The notes beneath the pieces are model-generated. The model worked only from the letters and a program-made list of their open reading frames with translations, searched no databases and was not told the DNA's origin. Source: Bacteroidota bacterium (lineage in GTDB: Bacteria > Bacteroidota > Bacteroidia > Bacteroidales > Cfx3-03). Taken from it: a stretch of DNA of 64,000 nucleotides. Each line of letters opens with the position of its first letter. Positions within the stretch are counted from its first letter, which is position 1. The stretch spans positions 3,303,711 through 3,367,710 of the forward strand of contig JACAUB010000001.1 of NCBI GenBank assembly GCA_013390605.1, in the 5' to 3' direction. A program made the translations under genes and the position numbers. Positions 9,728 to 19,330 of the stretch are shown in pieces.

Positions 9728-10666
9728 ATGAAGGCTATTGGAGAATATACTATTTCTATTATTGTTCCCATTCAGAACGAAGAAGATAATATTTCCAAAT
9801 TAATCGAACGTCTCAAAAAGGTATTGGATAGAAAACAAGAATTTGAAATTATTTTTGTGGATGATGGTAGTATTGACAATACACTAGAAGTACTAAAACA
9901 ATTTCATAAATCTGATAGTAGAATTAAATATCTGTCTTTTTCTAGGAATTTTGGACATCAGAACGCGTTGAGAGCAGGTATGGATTTCGCAGAAGGCGAT
10001 TGTGTTATCTCATTAGATGGAGATTTGCAACATCCACCTGAATTGATTCCTGAAATGATAGAAAAATGGCAAGAGGGTTACGAAATCGTCTATACATTAA
10101 GAAGGGATGATGTAAAAATTAGTTTCATCAAACGCAAAACATCTCAATTATTTTATACACTTATGAATCGTCTTTCTGATATTGAAATAGAACAAGGGAG
10201 TGCTGATTTTAGACTCATAGATCGAAGTGTATTAAATGTTCTGAGCAGATTTCAAGAAAATCCTATCTTTTATAGAGGATTAATTCGGTGGCTAGGATTT
10301 CGTCAATATGCACTAGCATATATCCCTGAAAAAAGAACGTGGGGAGAAACAAAATACTCTTTCAAAAGAATGCTAAAGTTTGCGTTAACGGGAATTACTA
10401 GCTTCAGTATACAACCTTTACATATGTCTACGATTCTAGGTTCAATCATTGCTCTTGTATCATTCCTTTACGGCATTTATGCTATTTTTATGAAACTTTT
10501 CACGACCCAAACAATTCCTGGTTGGACGTCATTGTTAATCGTTGTATCTTTTATAGGAGGGATTCAACTACTCATGATTGGTATTTTAGGAGAATATTTA
10601 GGCAAGCTTTTCATTGAATCAAAGAGGAGACCTGCTTATATTATTAGGGAAAAAAGCATTAAATAA
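9728..10666 (+). CDS. GtrB/DPM1-like polyprenyl-phosphate glycosyltransferase
   Basis: A 312-residue family 2 enzyme of the DPM1/GtrB/ArnC type, which makes an undecaprenyl-phosphate-linked sugar on the cytoplasmic face. Catalytic landmarks are IFVDDGSIDNT, FSRNFGHQNALRAG, LDGDLQHPPE (the DxD site), and RGLIRWLGFRQ. Two hydrophobic helices occupy about residues 233-255 and 262-290, the usual membrane anchor of GtrB. The next gene, 12 bases downstream, encodes a large polytopic protein, so the pair fits a three-component glycan-branching system in which the lipid-linked sugar is used on the periplasmic side. Confidence 0.88.
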   Translation: MKAIGEYTISIIVPIQNEEDNISKLIERLKKVLDRKQEFEIIFVDDGSIDNTLEVLKQFHKSDSRIKYLSFSRNFGHQNALRAGMDFAEGDCVISLDGDLQHPPELIPEMIEKWQEGYEIVYTLRRDDVKISFIKRKTSQLFYTLMNRLSDIEIEQGSADFRLIDRSVLNVLSRFQENPIFYRGLIRWLGFRQYALAYIPEKRTWGETKYSFKRMLKFALTGITSFSIQPLHMSTILGSIIALVSFLYGIYAIFMKLFTTQTIPGWTSLLIVVSFIGGIQLLMIGILGEYLGKLFIESKRRPAYIIREKSIK

Positions 10667-10678
10667 AAATAATCCGAC

Positions 10679-12400
10679 ATGAAAAAGCAACTCATTTTAC
10701 CACTCCTATTTGTGATTTCATTGATGGGCTTTTTCGTGCTTAATTTTTTCACAGGCATAGCAATCGATGATTATGCTTATAAATACATTATTTCAAATAA
10801 CCCTATTGAAGCTGGTCATAGAATACACACTTTTTCTGACCTTATTAAATCACAGTATAATCACTATTTTATTACAAATGGAAGACTGCTGGCGAATGGA
10901 CTTGCTCAGGTTTTCTTAATAACGGAAAATAAGCAATGGTTCAACATTGCCAACACTTTGATGTTTGGAATGTTACAGGTTTTGATATTTCTCATTATCG
11001 GGATAAAGAGAAAAGAAATTACAATTACTATATATCTCTTATCCTTAACCCTGTTATGGTTCTTATTGCCTGGAGCTAACCACACGCTCCTATGGCTTGA
11101 CGGAAGCTTGAATTATCTATGGGCGGTGGTTCTTGTGTTAACTTTTTTACTTCTGCATGAAAAAATAGTATTAAATAAAATTTCTGTTTCTGTTTATTGG
11201 TATCCAATTTTCTTCCTTATAGGATTTTTGGCCGCAGAAACACACGAAGTAATCTCTATTGGTGTTTCAGGCGCGCTATTTCTCTTTTATCTTTTCAACT
11301 GGGAAAAATTCAGGCAAGGGATTGCTACATTAGTTATTGGGTTTTTAATTGGCACAACATTTATAGTACTTGCCCCAGGAAATATTGTTCGAATTAATGC
11401 GGGTAGTGAAGGTGAAGCCACAATCTTATTAACAATAGCAAAAAGGATGTGGGGATTTGTATTATCCACACCTTCAATGATAAGTGTCATTATTTTACTT
11501 ATTGTTATGGTAATTCTGTTTATGTATAATAGAGAGAGCTTAAAAGAACTAGTACAAAAAAATATTATATTATTACTTTCCATATTCATCTCTCTTGGAT
11601 TTATACTTATTGTCGGAGCTTATCAACCAAGGGCTTTTTTCGGTGTATCTGTCTTCTCAATCGTTATATTACTGTCATTTATTTGGAGACATAAGTCATT
11701 TTTTGACAAAACGTGGGCTTTGATATTGATCTATCTAGTCACAATAGGTATGATTGTTGAGTTTAGTCTTGTTACCCAAACTTTAAAAGAAAATAAAACC
11801 ATATTCGATAAAGATGAGATTACTTGGGTAAATTCGCCCAATAAGGTATTTGCATTTCGTGAAAAAAAATTAAATCGATTTGTCAGTAACGGCCTTGGTG
11901 GATATGATCAATATTTCTGGTCAAATATTGTTATGAGCTGGTATTATGGTAAAGAGTACATGATATTTTTACCTTCTGATTTATACAAGAATCTATTTCT
12001 TTCAAATAAACTGATTGATAAAAAGAATATTTTAAAACGAAAATCCTTTGATATTGATTCATCTCCTTCTAATCTTTACCGATCACCCATCAGTGACTTT
12101 TTAGTATTACCCTTAAATATAAAACTATCCACACTAATTGAAAGAGGAGCGTTTGTTTGTTATGAGCCTACTGACTCTATTTCTATAGTAAATCTGGATA
12201 TCCGCCAAAAAGCTATTAAATATATTTATGGGAGAACACCTCCGCTAATCGTAAATGAGAAAAAACCGTGTTATGTTCTTGAAACTGAACATGGGAATTA
12301 CCTTTATTTCAAAACACCTTCCACTATTCCACTAAATAAACTAAAAAACATTAAATTATACTGTAACGGAAGCACGACCCAACCATTATTGAGTCTCTAA
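10679..12400 (+). CDS. polytopic membrane protein, probable GT-C transferase (DUF6056-like)
   Basis: A 573-residue integral membrane protein with about 10-11 hydrophobic helices and a hydrophilic tail from about residue 400. The first extracytoplasmic loop carries paired acidic residues (GIAIDDYAYKYI), as in GT-C enzymes, and the segment LLWLDGSLNYLW at about 140-151 is typical of DUF6056-type proteins. Placed right behind a GtrB-like gene, it is best read as the periplasmic transferase that takes the sugar from undecaprenyl phosphate and adds it to the glycan as a side branch. The assignment rests on topology and context; there is no strong motif. Confidence 0.65.
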   Translation: MKKQLILPLLFVISLMGFFVLNFFTGIAIDDYAYKYIISNNPIEAGHRIHTFSDLIKSQYNHYFITNGRLLANGLAQVFLITENKQWFNIANTLMFGMLQVLIFLIIGIKRKEITITIYLLSLTLLWFLLPGANHTLLWLDGSLNYLWAVVLVLTFLLLHEKIVLNKISVSVYWYPIFFLIGFLAAETHEVISIGVSGALFLFYLFNWEKFRQGIATLVIGFLIGTTFIVLAPGNIVRINAGSEGEATILLTIAKRMWGFVLSTPSMISVIILLIVMVILFMYNRESLKELVQKNIILLLSIFISLGFILIVGAYQPRAFFGVSVFSIVILLSFIWRHKSFFDKTWALILIYLVTIGMIVEFSLVTQTLKENKTIFDKDEITWVNSPNKVFAFREKKLNRFVSNGLGGYDQYFWSNIVMSWYYGKEYMIFLPSDLYKNLFLSNKLIDKKNILKRKSFDIDSSPSNLYRSPISDFLVLPLNIKLSTLIERGAFVCYEPTDSISIVNLDIRQKAIKYIYGRTPPLIVNEKKPCYVLETEHGNYLYFKTPSTIPLNKLKNIKLYCNGSTTQPLLSL

Positions 12401-12421
12401 ACTCAACCAAACCCTATTACA

Positions 12422-13507
12422 TTGATAAAATTAAGTATTATACTCCCCCTATATAATGTAGCTCCCTACGTTGAAAAATGCATTCGTAGTCTTGAAACGC
12501 AGAACATTCTTAAAGAAGACTATGAAATTATTTGTATAAACGATGGTTCTCAAGATAATTGCAAAGAGATTGTCGGAAAATTGCAACAGGAATTTCCGAA
12601 TATTATACTCCTCAATCAAGAAAATCAAGGTGTTTCGCAAGCACGAAATAATGGTATAAATAGAGCGATAGGTAAATATCTGCTTTTTGTTGACCCCGAT
12701 GATTATATAAATCAACAAGTTTTGGCTGAAGTTATACAATATACAGAAGATGCGGATCTTGACCTAGCAATATTCGGGTATAAAATATTCGATGTGAATG
12801 GTAATAATATATATAACTTTCAGCCTGTATTTGATAAAACCAGAGTAATCAGTGGTATTACGTTATTTGATGAGGTTTATAGAGGAAAAGCAATTCAAGA
12901 TCCTGATAGGTCTTGGGCGATTCTATTTAAGAGGTCTTTTATAAAAAAGTATAATCTTTCATATATTGCTAATATACCGTATTTAGAAGATGGTGAATTA
13001 ATGGCACGAGTTTTTTGTTTGGCCGAAAGAGCAAGTTTCAATGGACTGTGCTTTTATAACAGAACTACACGTATTGGATCAGCCACAAATAGCCGGTTAT
13101 TTAATAGTGACAAAGCTATAAATGGATTTTTTAAAGCAGCGAAAAATCTAAAGGCATTTAGAGAAGATGTACTTACGTTAAATGAACAAAAAGCATTTAT
13201 GAATCAGTCGATCGTTAAATTCACACTTCTCCCATTGATTTCTTGTTCAGATCGGCATAAACTTGAACAATACTGGGAAATCAGAAAAAGATTAAAAAAA
13301 GAAAAATCACAACCACTTGTACTTGAGAGTTGCAGCCCCTTTTATGAAAAATTTGGTAAGTATTTCAATTTATCTATCACATTATTTTTCGTTGTCTGGT
13401 TGTTGCACAAGATTAAATATAGTGCGATAAAATCCTTAGCATCAATGATTAAAAAGCTATCAAAACACCTTCACATCCCTGAATTCCAAGAAAGAAATGC
13501 TGAGTAA
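12422..13507 (+). CDS. GT2 glycosyltransferase
   Basis: A 361-residue family 2 glycosyltransferase. It has LSIILPLYNVAPYVEKCI, IICINDGSQDNC, NQGVSQARNNGI, LFVDPDDYIN (DxD site near residue 100) and, further on, PDRSWAILFKRSF and LEDGELMARVF, a set common in EpsJ/WcaA-like enzymes. The start codon is TTG at 12422, since no ATG is available. The 3' end overlaps the next gene by 11 bases, so it is coupled to the amidotransferase-like gene. Confidence 0.87.
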   Translation: MIKLSIILPLYNVAPYVEKCIRSLETQNILKEDYEIICINDGSQDNCKEIVGKLQQEFPNIILLNQENQGVSQARNNGINRAIGKYLLFVDPDDYINQQVLAEVIQYTEDADLDLAIFGYKIFDVNGNNIYNFQPVFDKTRVISGITLFDEVYRGKAIQDPDRSWAILFKRSFIKKYNLSYIANIPYLEDGELMARVFCLAERASFNGLCFYNRTTRIGSATNSRLFNSDKAINGFFKAAKNLKAFREDVLTLNEQKAFMNQSIVKFTLLPLISCSDRHKLEQYWEIRKRLKKEKSQPLVLESCSPFYEKFGKYFNLSITLFFVVWLLHKIKYSAIKSLASMIKKLSKHLHIPEFQERNAE

Positions 13508-15140
13508 AAGATTATTTCAAAAAATATGGACTTCTTATTTAGAGCCCCCATATGAAGTTGATTTTATTGGGTATCTAGAGTTTAATGGCAAACTGGTTCT
13601 CAATGCCTGTGATTTTATAAAACTACTTAATTTAATTGATTCAGATGCAAAGTTATTTCATCAGACTTTAGACAGCTTATTAAGGTCAGCTAATGGTAAT
13701 TTTGCTTTCTTAATAAATAATAAAGGAAGTTTCTTATTAGTGACTGACATTGCTAGAAACTATCCATTATTTGTTATCGAAGAAAAAGATAAATTTACAA
13801 TAACTGATAAACTAGGAATGGTAGACTTCACAACTCAATTGAATTATGACTCAATTGATCAGTTTATTCTTTCGGGATTAGTTATAGGAGATAAAACAAT
13901 TTTTCATAATGTTAAGGCTATGCAAGCAGCTGAGATCTTAACGATAAATAATAGTAACATTACATCAAAAAGATATTTCAAGTTTGATTATGATATCAAT
14001 TTAATAGACAAGCGACTTAATAAGAACATTCACCAGGAAATGGATAAATTGTTTTTAACTGTTTTTAAGCGAATGATCAAAAGCTGTCCTAATGTTCATA
14101 ATTGGATTATTCCATTAAGCGGTGGACACGATTCAAGACTTATTGTAAACTATTTATATAGACTTGGCTGCAAAAACGTTATTTGTTTTACATATGGTAC
14201 AGCTAATTCCGAGCAAGCAATAATAAGCAAGAAAGTTGCGAATGCATTGGGCTATAAGTGGTATTTTATTGAATATACAGATATGGCTTGGTCGGAACTT
14301 CATGACAGTGGGTTATTCGACAAGTACATCAATTTTTCTTTTAACGGCTGCTGTTTGCCACACATACAGGATCTTCTAGCATTATATCAACTGATTAAAA
14401 ATAATATAATTGGCAATAACGATGTAGTTGTTCCTGGTCATACAGGGATAACAGAAGCTACACATATCGAACTTAAAGACATTTTAACGGAAGATAATTC
14501 ATTGTTTTACATTTACAACAAGTATTATAACTTCTTTAAACATAAAACAGTAAAGAACAAAATTATTGAGACTTTGAGAACTCAGAAACAAAATTCTCAG
14601 ATTTCTTCTTCCTCCTTTCCTGAGTTTTATAATTGGCAGGAACGACAGGCTAAGTTCATCAATAATAGCGTTAGGGCTTACGAATTTTTCGGTTTGAGTT
14701 GGCGATTGCCATTTTGGGAGAAAGATGTTGTAGATTTCTGGCAGGGAATTGATTTTCAAAAAAGAATTAATAGGACTATATTGTTTGAGGCCGATAAAGA
14801 ATTACTTCTTATAGATATCCTTTCCGAAATTCCATTTGTGGATAAATACAAAAAAGAAACTACACTTGTGCAACAAATCAGTAATATTTTGCCCTTATGG
14901 TTAAAATCACGTATAAACATAATTTTGCGAAGAAAATCTATTCAGGCTGAAGGATTAAATAATGCCTTTGCTTTAAGAGCTAAAACAATTAAAGAATTAA
15001 TAGGGCCTATCGAACTGTTTAATAAAAACTATCATATTTACTTTCGTCCATACCTTAACCGTTTACCTTTCCAAATGAACATCAATTCCTTATCCGCCCT
15101 TTATACACTTAGAAAAGAAGTATTCAAGAGCAAAGAGTGA
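13497..15140 (+). CDS. asparagine-synthase-like ligase without the glutaminase cysteine
   Basis: A 547-residue protein of the AsnB superfamily. The C-terminal synthetase domain has the ATP-pyrophosphatase loop PLSGGHDSR at about residue 205-213, and later FGLSWRLPFWEKDVVDFW, close to the family's substrate segment. The N-terminal domain looks like a glutamine amidotransferase class II fold (NGNFAFLINNKGSFLLVTDIARNYPLF) but the essential Cys2 is absent: the protein begins MLSKR. It therefore probably does not hydrolyse glutamine and may use free ammonia or another nucleophile. In polysaccharide loci such proteins (for example WbpS) amidate uronic acids. It overlaps the preceding GT2 gene. Confidence 0.75.
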   Translation: MLSKRLFQKIWTSYLEPPYEVDFIGYLEFNGKLVLNACDFIKLLNLIDSDAKLFHQTLDSLLRSANGNFAFLINNKGSFLLVTDIARNYPLFVIEEKDKFTITDKLGMVDFTTQLNYDSIDQFILSGLVIGDKTIFHNVKAMQAAEILTINNSNITSKRYFKFDYDINLIDKRLNKNIHQEMDKLFLTVFKRMIKSCPNVHNWIIPLSGGHDSRLIVNYLYRLGCKNVICFTYGTANSEQAIISKKVANALGYKWYFIEYTDMAWSELHDSGLFDKYINFSFNGCCLPHIQDLLALYQLIKNNIIGNNDVVVPGHTGITEATHIELKDILTEDNSLFYIYNKYYNFFKHKTVKNKIIETLRTQKQNSQISSSSFPEFYNWQERQAKFINNSVRAYEFFGLSWRLPFWEKDVVDFWQGIDFQKRINRTILFEADKELLLIDILSEIPFVDKYKKETTLVQQISNILPLWLKSRINIILRRKSIQAEGLNNAFALRAKTIKELIGPIELFNKNYHIYFRPYLNRLPFQMNINSLSALYTLRKEVFKSKE

Positions 15141-15358
15141 AATTTAGTTTTTTTATATTTAATTCATTATTAATCAAGATTCTAAACCTTAAAAGAAATA
15201 AAAAACTGCTCGCATTAGCATCAAGCCCCCCCTGATTTAAAACTTAAAAGGCAAATGCATCAAGCTTATTCATGCGCATTTTAACTGTATTCTTTGAATT
15301 TGGGAAGCGTTTCATAAAGAGGATAATTCTGCTAAAACACTAAGAATTTACATTGAAA

Positions 15359-16486
15359 ATGAAAATAACATTAATTGCGGGTGCTCGTCCAAATTTCATA
15401 AAAATAGCCCCCATTATACACGTTATCCAAAAGCATCAAAAAGAAGGAAAAGTTATAAATTATAGGCTTGTCCATACTGGTCAACATTATGATAAAAGGA
15501 TGAGCGAATCCTTTTTCAACGATCTCAATATACCGAAACCAGATGTAAATCTGGAAAGTGGAGGAGGTACACAAGCTGAGCAAACAGCTTCAATCATGAT
15601 CGCTTTTGAAAAGGAACTTCTGTCAAATCCTACGGATCTTGTTATTGTTGTTGGTGATGTAACTGGAACTATGGCTTGTAGTATTGTTGCAAAAAAGCTA
15701 AATACCAAAGTGGCTCATGTAGAAGCTGGAATACGTTCATTTGACTTAACCATGCCAGAAGAAATAAACCGCTTGGTCACGGATACGCTAACAGATTATT
15801 TTTTCACTACTACAGAACTTGCAGGACATAATTTACGGAATGTAGGTGTGCCTAAAGAAAAGATATTCTTTGTGGGTAACGTAATGATTGACACGTTACT
15901 ATCAAATCAAGCGAGGTTTATAAAGCCGAAAGCATGGGACAATTACAATCTCAAGAAAGATAATTATCTGGTTATGACACTACACCGTCCAGCGAATGTA
16001 GATAACGAAGTAAAATTGAAAGGTTTTCTTGAAGCAATAATAGAGTCCTCTAGAGGAATACCTGTCATATTTCCTGTACATCCTCGTACTAAAAAGATAA
16101 TTGACAAGTTATTCGATAAAGAACGGTTAAAGAAATTAGCTAATCCGCTTTTTGAAAATCAAAATCTTATCCTTACCGAACCGATGGGATATCTTGAATT
16201 TAATTTTTTGGTAAAGAATGCCAAAGCGATTATTACGGATTCGGGAGGGATCACTGAGGAAACCACATTTATGGGTATTCCTTGTATTACTTTGCGTGAT
16301 AACACAGAAAGGCCCGAAACCATAACTATTGGAACAAACGAGTTAATTGGGACCAGACCTGAATCAATCAAACCAGCAATGGATATTCTATTCTCAGGCA
16401 AATGGAAAAAAGGCACAATTCCTATTCTTTGGGATGGGAAAGCAGCAACACGTATAGTCGATCATCTCTTGAATATTCTCTCATAG
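15359..16486 (+). CDS. wecB: UDP-N-acetylglucosamine 2-epimerase (non-hydrolysing)
   Basis: A 375-residue enzyme that interconverts UDP-GlcNAc and UDP-ManNAc. Family motifs are complete: GARPNFIKIAPI, HTGQHYDKRMS, VVGDVTGTMACSI, HVEAGIRSFD, MPEEINRLVTD, TLHRPANVD, PVHPRT and ITDSGGITEE. Length is typical. A TTG at 15353 would add two residues, but ATG 15359 is the natural start. A 218-base gap precedes it, so it may begin a new unit. Its product could feed the UDP-sugar dehydrogenase at 40.7 kb to give a ManNAcA-type residue, or feed FucNAc/QuiNAc-type pathways outside the window. Confidence 0.92.
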   Translation: MKITLIAGARPNFIKIAPIIHVIQKHQKEGKVINYRLVHTGQHYDKRMSESFFNDLNIPKPDVNLESGGGTQAEQTASIMIAFEKELLSNPTDLVIVVGDVTGTMACSIVAKKLNTKVAHVEAGIRSFDLTMPEEINRLVTDTLTDYFFTTTELAGHNLRNVGVPKEKIFFVGNVMIDTLLSNQARFIKPKAWDNYNLKKDNYLVMTLHRPANVDNEVKLKGFLEAIIESSRGIPVIFPVHPRTKKIIDKLFDKERLKKLANPLFENQNLILTEPMGYLEFNFLVKNAKAIITDSGGITEETTFMGIPCITLRDNTERPETITIGTNELIGTRPESIKPAMDILFSGKWKKGTIPILWDGKAATRIVDHLLNILS

Positions 16487-16508
16487 TTTAAAAATATTAC
16501 AAATTTTA

Positions 16509-17618
16509 ATGAGCCACACAAAAATACTCATTGTATCAGATGGTTTTTATCCAGAGAACTCTCCTCGTTCGCATCGTGCTACAGAATTGGCAAGAGAATT
16601 TTCCAGACAAGGGCATTTGGTAAAAGTGATTACAAGAAACCGTGGGTTTGACTATAGTAGATTATCGGTAGAGTGGAAGTTAGATATTGAACAATTAGCA
16701 TCTTTACGGTGGCCAACACTACAATCCTCTAGAATTAGACACCTCCGGACTTTAAAGAGAATTATTAACAGACTATTACTGATTTTATTTGAATATCCGG
16801 GTATTGAAATCATGTTTAGGGTAAGGAATGCACTTCGTAAGGAAGATGGCTATGATCTTCTTATTACTAGTGCTGTACCTCACCCTGTTCATTGGGGTAC
16901 AGCCTGGATTAGAAAAGATGGACACAGAATTGCTCAAACTTGGATCGCAGATTGTGGAGATCCTTTCATGGGTTGTTCTACTGATACTTTCAAAAAACTT
17001 TTTTATTTCAGTTTTATTGAAAAATGGTGGAGTCGAAAAGCCGACTTTATTACCATTCCAATTGAGAATGCAAAAAATGCATATTATCCTGATTTTCATG
17101 ATAAAATCAAGGTCATACCACAAGGTTTCAGGTTTGCTGAGATAAAGAAGGTCGATAAACCGATGCATAATCCAGTATCAACTTTTGCTTATGCCGGTAG
17201 CTTTATACAAAATATCCGAGATCCGCGTACGTTTCTAAATTATCTTATAACTATTTCAGGTCAATTCAAATTTGTAGTTTATACTATGCAGAATGAGTTA
17301 CTAATCCCCTATAAAGAAATATTAAAGGAGAAGTTAGAAATCAGAGATTACATCCCTCGTGAAGAGCTTTTAAAGGAACTAGAAAAAATGGACTTCTTGA
17401 TAAATTTCGACAATAACACGTCAGTTCAGCAACCAAGTAAGTTAATTGACTATGTTCTTGTAAATCGTCCAATTTTAAATATTAAGAAGAATTTGAATAT
17501 CCATCAAATAGAAAGTTTTTTAAATGGCGATTATACAAGCAAGCTTGAAATTGATAATTTAGAACAATATAACATTATCAACGTTGCGAAACAATTTTTG
17601 AAATTAATGAATGAGTAA
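16509..17618 (+). CDS. GT4-like glycosyltransferase
   Basis: A 369-residue protein starting KILIVSDGFYPENSPRSHRATELARE, the GT-B Rossmann start of enzymes near WbuB/Fnl-type GT4 proteins. The middle contains PHPVHWGTAWI and IPIENAKNAYYPDFHDKIKVIPQGF, equivalent to the point where GT4 enzymes switch to the donor-binding domain. The C-terminal domain is short and the EX7E motif is not obvious; FDNNTSVQQPSKLIDYVLVNRPIL occupies that place. The gene follows the 2-epimerase after 22 bases and likely transfers the amino sugar made there or by a downstream enzyme. Confidence 0.72.
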   Translation: MSHTKILIVSDGFYPENSPRSHRATELAREFSRQGHLVKVITRNRGFDYSRLSVEWKLDIEQLASLRWPTLQSSRIRHLRTLKRIINRLLLILFEYPGIEIMFRVRNALRKEDGYDLLITSAVPHPVHWGTAWIRKDGHRIAQTWIADCGDPFMGCSTDTFKKLFYFSFIEKWWSRKADFITIPIENAKNAYYPDFHDKIKVIPQGFRFAEIKKVDKPMHNPVSTFAYAGSFIQNIRDPRTFLNYLITISGQFKFVVYTMQNELLIPYKEILKEKLEIRDYIPREELLKELEKMDFLINFDNNTSVQQPSKLIDYVLVNRPILNIKKNLNIHQIESFLNGDYTSKLEIDNLEQYNIINVAKQFLKLMNE

Positions 17619-17929
17619 TTGAAATATCTCAAAGAAATTAATCACAATAAAAATTAGCTACGTAAAGTATTTTATTCTTTAGTATGTTTGCTTCACCTTT
17701 CATTGTAAGAAAAGATTACAGATCATACTATCAAGATTGTTTAGATTAATTCATTTGATAAATATTGCAAATTATTGAACAGCTGTATCAAAATCTTCAT
17801 TAATTCACAACAGATGAAAAGTCAAAACTTATACGCAGTTTAGTTTTACTTAGATTTTTTACAACAAGTAATTATAATATTGATATGCTACATTTTTATT
17901 TGTAGCCCTCTTCTGGTTTATAAAACATT

Positions 17930-18037
17930 ACCCGTTGGATGAATTAATTTAGAATTTGATCAAAACTAATTAATTAGAAAATTAAACATAATAACTATTT
18001 GATAATCTATAAGTCGAAATTTAATTCATCCAACGCG
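17930..18037. mobile_element. MITE-like inverted-repeat element, copy 1
   Basis: A 108-bp non-coding element. The left end ACCCGTTGGATGAATTAATT is an inverted match of the right end AATTTAATTCATCCAACGCG. It is bounded on both sides by the same 9 bases, TAAAACATT (17921-17929 and 18038-18046), as expected for a target-site duplication. A related copy lies at 43371-43492. With no coding capacity it would depend on a transposase elsewhere. The other bases of the 17619-18205 gap show no gene or clear promoter. Confidence 0.8.
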
Positions 18038-18205
18038 TAAAACATTTCAATTTACTGTGCATAGTTTTTATCTAAGGGCTTTACTATATTATATATTAGA
18101 TTGTTTTGGCTATTTGACAATGTATGATATAATTGCTTTTTAATGAATAGATAAAGATATTCTTATAATCAAATTTGCAAAAAAGACCTATAATTAAAAT
18201 CTAGC

Positions 18206-19330
18206 ATGTCCTTTTACCATCCTTTAGCCAAGAACCTAAGTAACCTCCCTGGTTTATTTATTAAGAAAAAAATCGTTGTGATTGAAAGTGATGACTGGGG
18301 AAGTGTACGTATGCCTTCTAAAGCAGTTTTCGATATTCTTCAAAAAAAAAGTATTGATTTAACTTCTGGTGATTCACTACGGTATAACTTGAATGATACA
18401 CTGGCATCTTCAGATGACCTTTCCTCGCTATTCGAGACATTAACTAGTTTTAAAGATTCTAATGGAAATTCCGCAATATTTACACCCATAAGTCTTGTTA
18501 CTAATCCTGATTTTGAAAAGATAAAAGCAAACAATTTTCAGGAATACTATTATGAGCCCTTCACTGAAACATTAAATAGATACCCAGGTTGCGAAAATTC
18601 CTTTTCCCTTTGGAAAGAAGGTATCAGAAATAAACTATTTGTACCCCAGTTTCATGGAAGAGAACATCTTAATGTCAAAGTGTGGATAAACGCACTTCAG
18701 AAAAACGATTCCGATACTCATCTAGCTTTTGATTATAGATGCTGGGGATTTAACAACAAACATCCTAATAATATCACTTATCAGGCAGCATTTGATCTGG
18801 ATAAGCCAGCTGACCTTGAAGACCATAAAGAAATAATAACGGGTGGATTAAAACTATTTAATGAAATATTTGGTTACAAAGCCTCTTACTTTGTTCCACC
18901 CAATGGCCCATTTAATGAGACCCTAGAGAAAACGGCGGCAGAAAGTGGTATTAAATATTTGTCCACATCCAAAATTCATCATGAACCCCATGGAAATGGT
19001 AAATACAGAAAGAAATTTCACTATTTAGGACAAAAAAACAAATTCGATCAACTTTACATTACACGAAACTGTTTTTTTGAACCCAACCAAGAAGGCAAAA
19101 ACTGGGTAGATAGTTGTTTAGCTGATATTCAAATTGCATTTCGTTGGCAAAAGCCCGCGGTTATCAGTTCTCACCGGGTAAATTATATTGGTTCGCTTAA
19201 TCCTAAGAACAGAGAAAATGGGCTTTATTATCTAAAACTATTACTTCAGACTATTTTGAAAAAGTGGCCTACCGTTGAGTTTATGACGTCTGATCAATTA
19301 GGTGAATTAATTGCAAAATCAAAGAGATGA
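18206..19330 (+). CDS. NodB-like polysaccharide (de)acetylase-type protein 1
   Basis: A 374-residue protein. The N-terminus has KIVVIESDDWGSVRMPS (about residues 23-39), where the paired Asp matches the metal and catalytic Asp block of NodB-type deacetylases. FHGREHLNVKVW at about 150 gives the HxxxH metal pair, and ISSHRVNYIG near residue 325 would be the late histidine motif. The family is often annotated as polysaccharide (de)acetylase. No signal peptide is seen, so it may act in the cytoplasm on a precursor. It is followed by a paralog with a 4-base ATGA overlap and then by CapA. Confidence 0.68.
   Translation: MSFYHPLAKNLSNLPGLFIKKKIVVIESDDWGSVRMPSKAVFDILQKKSIDLTSGDSLRYNLNDTLASSDDLSSLFETLTSFKDSNGNSAIFTPISLVTNPDFEKIKANNFQEYYYEPFTETLNRYPGCENSFSLWKEGIRNKLFVPQFHGREHLNVKVWINALQKNDSDTHLAFDYRCWGFNNKHPNNITYQAAFDLDKPADLEDHKEIITGGLKLFNEIFGYKASYFVPPNGPFNETLEKTAAESGIKYLSTSKIHHEPHGNGKYRKKFHYLGQKNKFDQLYITRNCFFEPNQEGKNWVDSCLADIQIAFRWQKPAVISSHRVNYIGSLNPKNRENGLYYLKLLLQTILKKWPTVEFMTSDQLGELIAKSKR

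Noticed and set aside
18112..18141. TTGACA and TATAAT look like a sigma-70 promoter
   Set aside because: Only 8 bases separate the two hexamers, and Bacteroidota do not use this promoter type.
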